A stretch of DNA of 64,000 nucleotides from NCBI GenBank assembly GCA_964625855.1, contig CAZVFC010000049.1:5030-69029 (forward strand). The letters run 5' to 3'. The position numbers and the translations under genes are program-made. Source of the stretch: JAPLUA01 sp964625855 (GTDB taxonomy: Bacteria > Verrucomicrobiota > Verrucomicrobiia > Limisphaerales > UBA8199). The notes beneath the pieces were generated by a model. The model made no database searches, had not been told where the DNA came from, and worked only from the letters and a program-made list of their open reading frames with translations. Below, one piece after another: positions 37,469 through 45,331 of the stretch. Numbering within the stretch: the first letter of the stretch is position 1; each line of letters opens with the position of its first letter.

Positions 37469-38362
37469 ATGAAAAAGCTTATGCAGAAGCTACTGCTTTT
37501 AAGAACAATGGTTTGCGCGAATTGCGACGATTTCGTCCCCTCTCTCGGGTCAACCATGCCCGTGATTGACCCACAACCCTCGGATACGACTCAGAGGCGA
37601 GTTCGGAGAATTCCCGCGTCCCAAGGCGGATTCACCCTTATTGAACTGCTGGTGGTGGTCGCGATCATCGGTATTCTAGCGTCTCTGCTCCTTCCGGCTC
37701 TGGCACGAGCCAAGGAGAAGGCCTATCGGACGGCCTGCAAATCCAACATGCGGCAGGTCTCCCTGGCAGCAATCATGTATGCCGGGGACAACGCCGACAA
37801 GTTCCCCAGTGCTGTCTGGAACCCCTCCGCAGGCGTTCAGTCCACTCACGCCGTGTGGCTGCCGACCAATGCCTATGCTTATTTTGTCACCACCGCTCGT
37901 GTCAGCACCAATTGTCTCTCGTGTCCCAATCTACTGCGCATTGGGTCGTGGTTTTGGTTCAAGCCTGACCGGGTGCGCGTGGGATACTTTTGCCTTTGGA
38001 GCGTGCCGACACAGATTGATACGCGACCACGGGATGGGAGCTACGGTGCGCTCCCATGGCCTTGGGATTCCCCGAAGAAAACGACCGATATCTCCACCCC
38101 CTACACCGTCTTGATGGCGGACATCGTCAGCACCGGAATTGACAGTTTCGACAACCAGGTGGATGTCACGGTTGCTCCCCACACTGTCGGGGGGCTGCGC
38201 CATTTGACGGCCAGTCCGCCCCCGAAGGCCATCGGGTCCGAGGGGGGCAATATCGGCTCCATGGACGGGTCGGTTCAGTGGCGGAAGCAAACGGTGATGC
38301 ACCCGCATTGGACCTTTTGGAACCCAAGTCCTGTGCAAAGTGATTACATCGGCTATTGGTGA
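37469..38362 (+). CDS. Prepilin-type N-terminal domain protein under LacI-type control
   Basis: The 297-residue frame contains the prepilin signature GGFTLIELLVVVAIIGILA followed by SLLLPALARAKEKAY, then CKSNMRQVSLAAIMYAGDNAD and a C-terminal GNIGSMDGSVQWRKQ, the plan of secreted prepilin-like proteins of Verrucomicrobia. The N-terminus is unclear: residues 1-29 (with LLLRTMVCANC) coincide with the element AGAACAATGGTTTGCGC shared by two other promoters, so the true start may be ATG 37556 (PVIDPQPSDTTQRR, then the signature about 25 residues on). Its own LacI-type promoter puts it with the surface proteins and glycan enzymes of the locus. Its function is unknown. Confidence 0.82.
   Translation: MKKLMQKLLLLRTMVCANCDDFVPSLGSTMPVIDPQPSDTTQRRVRRIPASQGGFTLIELLVVVAIIGILASLLLPALARAKEKAYRTACKSNMRQVSLAAIMYAGDNADKFPSAVWNPSAGVQSTHAVWLPTNAYAYFVTTARVSTNCLSCPNLLRIGSWFWFKPDRVRVGYFCLWSVPTQIDTRPRDGSYGALPWPWDSPKKTTDISTPYTVLMADIVSTGIDSFDNQVDVTVAPHTVGGLRHLTASPPPKAIGSEGGNIGSMDGSVQWRKQTVMHPHWTFWNPSPVQSDYIGYW
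37511..37518 (+). promoter_or_regulatory. Downstream inverted half-site GTTTGCGC
   Basis: It starts 84 bases after the first base of the operator at 37427, the same distance as at 27781/27865, in the string AGAACAATGGTTTGCGC. Confidence 0.55.
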
Positions 38363-38444
38363 CCGGTTCTTCAAGGGAATGTCTGATCACCGGACGACGG
38401 ATTAGGTCCCGCGGAACAACGAATAGAACCGACCAATAAATGTG

Positions 38445-38489
38445 TTGACGGCGCAGCACGTCGTGGGCAGCATAGCGCAAACGATTGTG
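38445..38489 (+). promoter_or_regulatory. Autoregulatory promoter/operator of the LacI-type gene
   Basis: TTGACG (38445-38450), 17-base spacer, CAGCAT (38468-38473), one base, GCGCAAACGATTGTG (38475-38489). TTGACG to operator is 30 bp, as at the other three sites. The weaker -35 and -10 would suit a low-level regulator gene. Confidence 0.75.
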
Positions 38490-38553
38490 TTGGCTACGGC
38501 GGGTCCCGCGACATGGGCGCGCCCGCCACATTCCGCTGAAGATGACCTGCACC

Positions 38554-38561
38554 GTTTGCGC
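38554..38561 (+). promoter_or_regulatory. Downstream inverted half-site GTTTGCGC
   Basis: It starts 79 bases after the first base of the operator and ends four bases before the proposed LacI start codon. The longer AGAACAATG context of the other sites is absent here. Confidence 0.45.
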
Positions 38562-38564
38562 CAG

Positions 38565-39626
38565 ATGATACAGGACAGTTCGAACCCGCACTTCCCGGCT
38601 GCACCTAGCCGAATCCAGCCTACGCTTCAACGCATCGCCGATCAATCTGGGCTCTCGGTAACCACCATATCCCGCGTCTTGAGTGGCCAGGCCAGTCGCT
38701 ACCGCATCAGCAAGCAGACTGAAACCGCCGTGCGGAAACTGGCTAAGGAATCTGGTTTCGTTCCCAACCAACTCGCCCGGGGCCTGCGCCTGAAGAAGAC
38801 TCTCACCATCGGCCTGGTGATCCCGGACATCTCCAACCCGTTTTTCGCGGGAATTGCCCACCAGGTCATCGTCGGAACCCGCAAACACGGGTATTCGGTC
38901 ATCCTCTGCGACAGCCGCGACGACACGGAGCTGGAACAGCAGGAGCTGGCGCTGCTGCAGAGCCGGAGTGTCGAAGGGGTGGTGCTTTGCCCCACGGGCC
39001 GGTCCGAACAACACCTGGCGCCATTCATCGGCGGCCGGCTGCCCATCGTCCTGGTGGACCGCTTTTTCACGAACCTGCCCTTGCCTTATGTGAGCTCCGA
39101 CAACGTCTCCGGCGCGAAGCAGGCGACCGAGTTATTGATCACCAGCGGACACCGCCGCATTGCGTGTTTGCAGGGCTTGCGCGGAACCTCTCCCAACGAG
39201 TCCCGTGTCCGTGGCTACAAGGAAGCACTGGCGCAGCACCACCTCCAGGTAGAGGAAAACCTTATCGTTGGCGATAGCTTCACCGAGCAGAGCGGCTACA
39301 TTGAGACCAAGCTGCTCCTGCGGACCGAACCCGGCGTGAGCGCTATCTTGGCGCTCAGCAATCTGAACGGGCTGGGCGCCATCCGCGCCCTCACCGAAGA
39401 GAAGCGCCGAATCCCCGACGACGTTTCCATTATCTCGTTCGACGATACACCCTATTTCTCCTACCTCGCCACCCCTTTGACCGCCGTGGCGCAGGCCAAC
39501 TCGGAGATGGGGGAGGTTGCTGTCAAGCTGCTGTTTGACCAGATCCAGTCTCCCCATCGGCAGACCAAGGGCGGCATATTGCTCCCCACCACTTTAGTGA
39601 TGCGCGAATCGGTCAAACGGCTATAG
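38565..39626 (+). CDS. LacI-family transcriptional regulator
   Basis: The frame is open from 38442, but that start would place the promoter and operator inside the gene; ATG 38565 (IQDSSNPHFPAAPSR) gives a normal 353-residue LacI protein. The helix-turn-helix is TLQRIADQSGLSVTTISRVL followed by ETAVRKLAKESGFVPNQLARGL, with the hinge preceding LTIGLVIPDISNPFFAGIAH. The C-terminal periplasmic-binding-like domain should bind a sugar. A matching palindrome overlaps its own promoter and three other promoters in the window, making it the obvious repressor of the locus. The permease and ribokinase genes follow on the same strand, 55 and 37 bp apart, and are probably cotranscribed. The inducer is not known; a pentose fits the neighbours. 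Confidence 0.93.
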   Translation: MIQDSSNPHFPAAPSRIQPTLQRIADQSGLSVTTISRVLSGQASRYRISKQTETAVRKLAKESGFVPNQLARGLRLKKTLTIGLVIPDISNPFFAGIAHQVIVGTRKHGYSVILCDSRDDTELEQQELALLQSRSVEGVVLCPTGRSEQHLAPFIGGRLPIVLVDRFFTNLPLPYVSSDNVSGAKQATELLITSGHRRIACLQGLRGTSPNESRVRGYKEALAQHHLQVEENLIVGDSFTEQSGYIETKLLLRTEPGVSAILALSNLNGLGAIRALTEEKRRIPDDVSIISFDDTPYFSYLATPLTAVAQANSEMGEVAVKLLFDQIQSPHRQTKGGILLPTTLVMRESVKRL

Positions 39627-39681
39627 TCAAACAATTGAAGTCACCACAACTGCCAAACCACTAACCTGTAAGGAATAAATC

Positions 39682-40692
39682 ATGGTCATCGTTCAATCGT
39701 ATCCGCTGGCTGTCGCGATGTGCGTCATCACTATGCTGTGTTGGGGCTCGTGGGCCAATACCCAGAAGCTCGCTAGCAAGGAATGGCGCTTCCAGCTCTT
39801 CTACTGGGACTATGCCATCGGCGTGCTGCTGCTGGCGCTCCTGTTAGCCTTCACCATGGGCAGCACGGGCAGCGGCGGACGCGGCTTCGTGGCCGATCTC
39901 CAGCAGGCGGACGCCAAATGGCTCGGCTCGGCGTTCCTGGGGGGGGTAATCTTCAACCTGTCGAACATCCTGCTCGTCGCGGCCATAGACATCGCCGGGC
40001 TGGCGGTGGCGTTCCCGGTGGGCGTGGGCTTGGCGCTGGTCCTCGGCGTCATCACCACCTACCTCGCCACACAACAAGGCAACGTCCCCATGCTCGCCCT
40101 GGGTGTTGCGGGCGTCATGGTCGCCATCATACTCGACGGCCTGGCCTACAAACGGCTGGCCAGCGGCGGCCAGAAGACCCCCACCAAAGGCATTGTCATC
40201 TCGGTGGCCGCGGGCCTGCTCATGGGCTGGTTCTACAGCTTCGTCGCCCAGGCGATGGGCAAGATTGACCCCGCCACCCAGGTGCTCGAGGCCGGCAAGC
40301 TCAGCCCTTATACGGCGATCGTCCTTTTCTCCGCTGGCCTGCTGCTCTCCAACTTCATCTGGAACAGCATCATGATGATCAAACCGCTCTCGGGTGAGCC
40401 GGTGCCGTTCGGCGACTATTTCAGCAAAGGCAACGTCCGCCTTCATCTCATCGGCATCCTCGGCGGCGTCATCTGGAACATCGGCATGAGCTTCAGTATC
40501 ATCGCCGCCACCGCGGCCGACCCGGCACTCGCCTACGGCCTCGGGCAGGGAGCCACGATGATCGGCGCCTTCTGGGGCGTGTTCATCTGGAAGGAATTCA
40601 AAGGCGCCCCGCCGGGCACCAACAAGTTCCTGGCCGCGATGTTCTTATTCTACCTGCTGGGCCTCGGGGTCCTCATTGCCTCGAAGCTCTGA
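39682..40692 (+). CDS. Sugar/metabolite permease of the DMT superfamily (GRP/ureide-permease-like)
   Basis: A 336-residue integral membrane protein with about ten hydrophobic segments (for example YPLAVAMCVITMLCWGSWAN, FLGGVIFNLSNILLVAAIDI, FLAAMFLFYLLGLGVLIASK). The N-terminal CWGSWANTQKLA and the internal repeat fit the glucose/ribose uptake and ureide permease group of the drug/metabolite superfamily. A ribosome site, AAGGA, sits 8 bases before the ATG. It lies between a LacI regulator and a ribokinase. In some Bacteroidetes a related permease next to ribokinase imports ribose, so uptake of a pentose released by the hydrolases is a reasonable guess. Confidence 0.85.
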   Translation: MVIVQSYPLAVAMCVITMLCWGSWANTQKLASKEWRFQLFYWDYAIGVLLLALLLAFTMGSTGSGGRGFVADLQQADAKWLGSAFLGGVIFNLSNILLVAAIDIAGLAVAFPVGVGLALVLGVITTYLATQQGNVPMLALGVAGVMVAIILDGLAYKRLASGGQKTPTKGIVISVAAGLLMGWFYSFVAQAMGKIDPATQVLEAGKLSPYTAIVLFSAGLLLSNFIWNSIMMIKPLSGEPVPFGDYFSKGNVRLHLIGILGGVIWNIGMSFSIIAATAADPALAYGLGQGATMIGAFWGVFIWKEFKGAPPGTNKFLAAMFLFYLLGLGVLIASKL

Positions 40693-40729
40693 CGCACTCC
40701 AACCAACACTCCATTACGCCATTTCTCTT

Positions 40730-41728
40730 ATGACTAAGAATTCCATCCTCGTTGTCGGCAGCTCGAACACCGACATGATCATCAAAGTCCAGCGCATTCC
40801 CAAGCCGGGCGAGACCCTCCTTGGCGGCGAATTTGCCAGCGCCGCGGGCGGCAAAGGGGCAAACCAGGCTGTCGGTGCTGCCCGCGCCGGTGGCGCCGTT
40901 ACCTTCATCGCCCGGGTTGGTCAGGATATGTTCGGGGACAAGGCGGTCGCCGGCTTTGTCGCCGACGGCATCAACGTGGACTATATCGCGCGGGACCAGA
41001 CCAGCCCCTCGGGGGTCGCCTTGATTTTCGTCGGCGCGAACGGCGAGAATAGCATCGCGGTGGCCTCGGGCGCCAATGCCAAGCTGACTCCGGCCGACTT
41101 GCGGAAAGCCAGGAGCGCCTTTTGCCAATCCAATGTAGTCGTCCTGCAATTGGAAACGCCGCTCAAGACTGTCGAGGCAGCAGTAGAGCTGGCCACGACT
41201 GCAGGGGCGCGAGTCATCCTCAATCCCGCGCCGGCCCAGCCTTTGCCTGACGACTTGCTCGAGCGTCTGTATCTGCTCACCCCGAACGAAAGCGAGGCGG
41301 AGCTGCTCACCGGCGTAGCGGTTAAGGATGACGCAGCGGTGGCCAAGGCGGCTGAGGCGCTCCTGGCACGCGGCGTGCAGAACGTGATCATTACGCTGGG
41401 CGCGCGAGGCGCATTTGTTGCCGGGAAGGAAGCCCGAGGCTTCGTCAACGGATACAAGGTCAAGCCCGTGGATACCACCGGCGCCGGTGATGTGTTCAAC
41501 GGCGCCCTGGCCGTCGCGCTCGCGGAGGGCAAGTCACTCATCGAGGCCGTGCGGTTCGGAAGCGCCGCGGCTGCCCTCTCGGTCACCCGCCTGGGCGCCC
41601 AAACCTCAGCCCCGGTGAGAAAGGAGATTGAGAAGCTTCTCACTTCTGGTAACGGCTCCGCCGGTGTGAGCCGGGGAATCGGGCGTCTGGGGCGCCGCGC
41701 CGCAAAACAAGTCTTACAGACTGCATAG
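40730..41728 (+). CDS. rbsK: Ribokinase (PfkB family)
   Basis: A 332-residue sugar kinase with both PfkB signatures: GGKGANQAVGAARAGG near residue 40 and DTTGAGDVFNGALAVALAEG near residue 250, with the catalytic Asp in the GAGD. Substrate-side residues NTDMIIKV at the start and LNPAPAQPLP in the middle match ribokinase rather than fructokinase. It would phosphorylate ribose, or a related sugar, at O5. The start at ATG 40730 removes an 18-codon extension overlapping the permease gene. The C-terminal 25 residues (GSAGVSRGIGRLGRRAAKQV) are an Arg-rich extension not usual in the family. No attenuator or terminator was recognised after it. Confidence 0.9.
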   Translation: MTKNSILVVGSSNTDMIIKVQRIPKPGETLLGGEFASAAGGKGANQAVGAARAGGAVTFIARVGQDMFGDKAVAGFVADGINVDYIARDQTSPSGVALIFVGANGENSIAVASGANAKLTPADLRKARSAFCQSNVVVLQLETPLKTVEAAVELATTAGARVILNPAPAQPLPDDLLERLYLLTPNESEAELLTGVAVKDDAAVAKAAEALLARGVQNVIITLGARGAFVAGKEARGFVNGYKVKPVDTTGAGDVFNGALAVALAEGKSLIEAVRFGSAAAALSVTRLGAQTSAPVRKEIEKLLTSGNGSAGVSRGIGRLGRRAAKQVLQTA

Positions 41729-41835
41729 GCCTATCCGGGAAGTCCAAATAGGGGGCACGGCCAGTCTGAATGGCGGCTCGCGGAGCGTGGAAGACAGCGG
41801 CTGCCGTGCAAGACGGGAGAACTGCTTAAAGGAAT

Positions 41836-42005
41836 CGTTCCGAGCCTTGCCAGGCTCATCCCAACGCTGTGTACAGGAGGTGCACCAGCGATGCACCAGC
41901 GATGCACGCCGGATGCACACGCGGAAAACGCTTTTGCATCGCTGGTGCATCGCTGGTGCATCGCTGGTGCACGGGGTTGGGATGACCCTGGCAAGGCTCA
42001 GAACG
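41836..42005. repeat. 170-bp inverted repeat built of iterated 11-mers (locus R1)
   Basis: The left arm has two head-to-tail copies of GCACCAGCGAT (from 41882); the right arm has three copies of the inverse GCATCGCTGGT, period 11. Outside these, GAGCCTTGCCAGG and TCATCCCAAC on the left pair with GTTGGGATGA and CCTGGCAAGGCTC on the right, ending at 42005. The fold would be a 60-70 bp imperfect hairpin. It lies between rbsK and the sensor kinase gene, whose open frame would otherwise extend through it. The rest of 41729-42154 holds nothing else I can name. Confidence 0.85.
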
Positions 42006-42154
42006 AGGGAGATGCCAGGGGCGCGCGCTTGGCGCACCTGCCCGCCCGGTCCGTCTGCCGCCAACGGCGATCACATCCACGTGGATGTGTCCGTTTATGG
42101 GCTGCGCGGCGGAAGCTTGTTGACCGGAATAGCGCCAGGAGTAGGCTGTGCCCC

Positions 42155-45100
42155 ATGACCGGGCCGTTAGGCCGACTCAATTTAGACTCGCGCTGCCATC
42201 CTCATGCCGCTATTCGCCTCGCCGTCTATGCCGCGCGGTGTGCTGTCCTTCGCGGCGGGCTTGCGCTCCTGCTGCTCGCGCCGTGGGAGGTCTGGTTGCG
42301 CGCGGAGAATGCCGGGGTGAGGCGCTATCTGATTGACGTCTGGCCGGGGGAGAAGGGACTGCCGCAGAATACGGTGACAGGCATTGCCCAGACCTCGGAC
42401 GGCTATTTGTGGCTGACCACGCTGGACGGGGTGGCGCGGTTTGACGGGTTGCGGCTTAAGATGTTCAAGGCCAGCGACACGCCGGCACTGGGCAGCGGCC
42501 GCATCCGGTTCATGTTCACTGGCCGGCACGGAGAACTCTGGTTGTCCACCCAGGAAGGCGGGGTGATCCGGTTGCTGAATGGCCGCTTCAGCCCGCTGGT
42601 GCTCCCGAAAAGCCAAGGCGTACGCGCGGCGGTTACGCAAGTCGCCGAAGATGAATCGGGCGCGCTCTGGCTTTCGACGGAAGACGGCAAGGTGGGCCGC
42701 CTGGCGGCCGGGCAGTATTCCATTGTTTCGACCAACTGGAGCGCCGAGAGGGGGACGGGTTTTCAGGTGCGGGCGGATGCCCGGGGCCGCCTTTGGGCGC
42801 TGAGCAGTTCGGGGCTTTTCCAGGTGTTAGGCGACGCCCTCGTGCCGGCGGTGCAAGGCAAATCCGGCGAGTATTCCTTCCACAGTCCGAGCCGGACGGG
42901 AGGGTGGTGGCTGGTCACGGGCGGCCGAATCCGCCTGTGGCGGGACGGGCAATGGCTGGGCGCAGTGGACCAGCCGGGTGGGGCCGCCGGCGGTATCACC
43001 TGCATCCTTGAGGACCACGGTGGACGGCTCTGGGTTGGCACGGCGGCCAATGGCCTGTTCCGTTGTGACACGAATGGCGCCACCATGCAATTCACCCGGC
43101 AGCACGGCTTGAGCAGCGTTGCGATCCGTACGTTGCTGGAAGACGCCGAGGGGCATATCTGGGTCGGTACCGAAGACGGCGGACTCAACCGGTTGCGCTT
43201 GCCGCTCTTCGCTGTTTACGGGCCGGACCAGGGTCTTTCCTCGGAGCGGGTGACGACGGTTAGCGAAGGGCCGGACGGGGCGCTTTGGGTCGGGACGGAT
43301 GGAAACGGCGTCAAGCGCCTGGGCGGGGAAGCCGCCGGCCCCGTTGGCGGAGACGCGACGAGCGCCTCCTGGCGGGTGGCGACGGTGTTGGCGGATCAGG
43401 CCGGCGGAATCTGGGTGGGCCTGCGTTCCGGCGGAGTCTTCCGCTGGCAGGATGGCCATTTCACGCCCTTGACGGGTTTCGCCACCGCCGGCTATCCCAC
43501 GCGCAGCTTGTACGAGGACTCGCGCGGGGCGATCTGGATCGGCCAGCGCATCACACGCACGCTCGCGCGCGTGCAAGGCGGCAAGGTCCAAACCGTCGCG
43601 CTGCCGCAATCCATGCCGTTGGCTGATGTCCGCGTGGCGGCGGAGGATGCGAGCGGGGCGATGTGGTTCGGCACGGACGGCGCGGGGTTGTTGCGCTACA
43701 AAGACGGCCAGTTCACGCGGTTCACGCGCGAGCAGGGGTTGAGCAGCGACTTCGTGTGGGCTCTTCGGCCCGAGCCCGACGGCTCGCTGTGGCTGGGTAC
43801 TTATGGCGGCGGTTTGACCCGGCTCAAGGACGGGCGGGCGGTGACGTGCACGAGCCGCGACGGCCTGGTGGATGATGTGATTTGCCACATTGCCGACGAC
43901 GGCCGGGGCCAGTATTGGTTCAGCTCGAATCAAGGCGTCTTCCGGGTGAGCAAGGCGGAGCTGTATCAATTCGCCGAGCGCCGGCGGGCGCGCATCCATT
44001 GTGTGGCCTACGGGAAGGCGGATGGCCTGCCGGTGCTGGAGTGCGAGGGGGGCTGCCAGCCGGCCGGTTGCCGCAGCCGCGACGGACGCCTGTGGTTCCC
44101 CACCATTCGCGGCCTGGTGGCCGTGGATCCGAGCGACGTGAGCACCAACACAGTTCCGCCGCCCGTGCACATCGAGAGGCTCGTTGTAGATGGCAAGGAG
44201 ATCGGGGTGAGTGAATGGCCACAGCACGATAACGGGCAGGCGCGGCCCGTCGCGCTGGAACTCCGGCCCGGCAGCCGGCGCATTGAATTTCACTACACGG
44301 GCGTGAACTTCAGCGCTCCTGAGAAGCTGCGCTTTCGCCACAAGCTGGAAGGCGTGGACGCGGAATGGGTTGACACCGGCGGACAGCGGGAGGCCAGCTA
44401 CGACCGGCTGGGGCATGGCCGCTATACCTTTCGGGTCCAGGCCTGCAACCGGGAAGGCGTGTGGAACGAGGCGGGCGATGTCGTCGCCCTGACCGTGCTG
44501 CCGTATTTCTGGCAGACATGGTGGTTCGCCGCGTTGTTTCTGACGGCGTTCGGCGGCGCGGTCGGCGTGACGGTGAGACACGTCTTGCGGCGGCGGCACG
44601 AGCGGCAGGTCAAGCTGCTGCGGCAGCTCCACGCGCTGGAGCGGGAGCGGACTCGGATTGCGCGGGACATTCACGACGACCTGGGCGGCAGCCTGACGGA
44701 GATCGGTTACCTGGGGGCGCTGGCGGTGCGGGATTCGCGGTCGCTGGAGGAGGCGCGCGAGCAAATTGGGCGGATCACCGAGCGCACCCGTGAACTGGCG
44801 CGAAGGCTGGATGAAACGGTCTGGGCCGTGAACCCCAAGAACGACACCCCCGCGCAACTGGCGACGTATCTCTGTCGCTTCGCCCGGGAATTCCTTGAAC
44901 CCACCGCCATCCGCTGCCGGCTGGATGTGGCCAGCAGCCTGCCGGAAGTTCCGCTGTCGGCTGAGGTGCGGCACAACGTCTTCCTCGTCGTCAAAGAAGC
45001 CTTGAACAACGCGGCCAAGCATTCGGCCGCCGCGGAATTGTGGCTGCGGTTGAGGACGAGCGATGGCGCGCTGGTCATCGAGGTCTCGGACAATGGCCGC

Positions 45101-45319
45101 GGATTCCGTCCAGAAGCACACCGTGAGGCAGGCAACGGCTTGCGCAACATGACGGCGCGCATGGAGGAAATGGGCGGCCGGTTGACGGTGCGCAGCGCGC
45201 CCGGGGAAGGCACCACGGTCTGCCTGCAGTTGCCGTTGGCGGACCAGCGATCCGGCGGGAACGGCATCCGGGCCTTACCTATCCGAATGGGGGATGGCAG
45301 CGGCGCGCGCAGCGCTTAG
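42155..45319 (+). CDS. Sensor histidine kinase with Reg_prop beta-propeller
   Basis: About 1054 residues from ATG 42155; longer starts run through the R1 hairpin and are unlikely. After an N-terminal hydrophobic segment (LRGGLALLLLAPWEVWL) a periplasmic propeller is built of Reg_prop repeats (VTGIAQTSDGYLWLTTLDGV, VTTVSEGPDGALWVGTDGNG). A Y_Y_Y domain (about 715-780) and one membrane helix (about 785-808) lead to a HisKA_3 domain ERTRIARDIHDDLGGSLTEI with phospho-accepting His840 and a HATPase with VIEVSDNGRGF and GNGLRNM. This is a NarL-type kinase with the sensor plan used for polysaccharide cues in Bacteroidetes hybrid systems, but with a separate response regulator 12 bp downstream. Confidence 0.93.
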   Translation: MTGPLGRLNLDSRCHPHAAIRLAVYAARCAVLRGGLALLLLAPWEVWLRAENAGVRRYLIDVWPGEKGLPQNTVTGIAQTSDGYLWLTTLDGVARFDGLRLKMFKASDTPALGSGRIRFMFTGRHGELWLSTQEGGVIRLLNGRFSPLVLPKSQGVRAAVTQVAEDESGALWLSTEDGKVGRLAAGQYSIVSTNWSAERGTGFQVRADARGRLWALSSSGLFQVLGDALVPAVQGKSGEYSFHSPSRTGGWWLVTGGRIRLWRDGQWLGAVDQPGGAAGGITCILEDHGGRLWVGTAANGLFRCDTNGATMQFTRQHGLSSVAIRTLLEDAEGHIWVGTEDGGLNRLRLPLFAVYGPDQGLSSERVTTVSEGPDGALWVGTDGNGVKRLGGEAAGPVGGDATSASWRVATVLADQAGGIWVGLRSGGVFRWQDGHFTPLTGFATAGYPTRSLYEDSRGAIWIGQRITRTLARVQGGKVQTVALPQSMPLADVRVAAEDASGAMWFGTDGAGLLRYKDGQFTRFTREQGLSSDFVWALRPEPDGSLWLGTYGGGLTRLKDGRAVTCTSRDGLVDDVICHIADDGRGQYWFSSNQGVFRVSKAELYQFAERRRARIHCVAYGKADGLPVLECEGGCQPAGCRSRDGRLWFPTIRGLVAVDPSDVSTNTVPPPVHIERLVVDGKEIGVSEWPQHDNGQARPVALELRPGSRRIEFHYTGVNFSAPEKLRFRHKLEGVDAEWVDTGGQREASYDRLGHGRYTFRVQACNREGVWNEAGDVVALTVLPYFWQTWWFAALFLTAFGGAVGVTVRHVLRRRHERQVKLLRQLHALERERTRIARDIHDDLGGSLTEIGYLGALAVRDSRSLEEAREQIGRITERTRELARRLDETVWAVNPKNDTPAQLATYLCRFAREFLEPTAIRCRLDVASSLPEVPLSAEVRHNVFLVVKEALNNAAKHSAAAELWLRLRTSDGALVIEVSDNGRGFRPEAHREAGNGLRNMTARMEEMGGRLTVRSAPGEGTTVCLQLPLADQRSGGNGIRALPIRMGDGSGARSA

Positions 45320-45331
45320 GCTGGAGGCGAT

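Noticed and set aside
38442..38564. Upstream extension of the LacI-type protein
   Set aside because: It would include the promoter and operator; LacI proteins start just before the HTH, as at 38565.
41891..42154. Upstream extension of the sensor kinase frame
   Set aside because: It is the R1 hairpin read in one of its open frames (MHQRCT-like repeats); ATG 42155 gives a normal N-terminus.
42827..45121. 764-residue reverse frame opposite the sensor kinase
   Set aside because: Shadow of the Reg_prop/HATPase coding sequence; composition only, no motifs.
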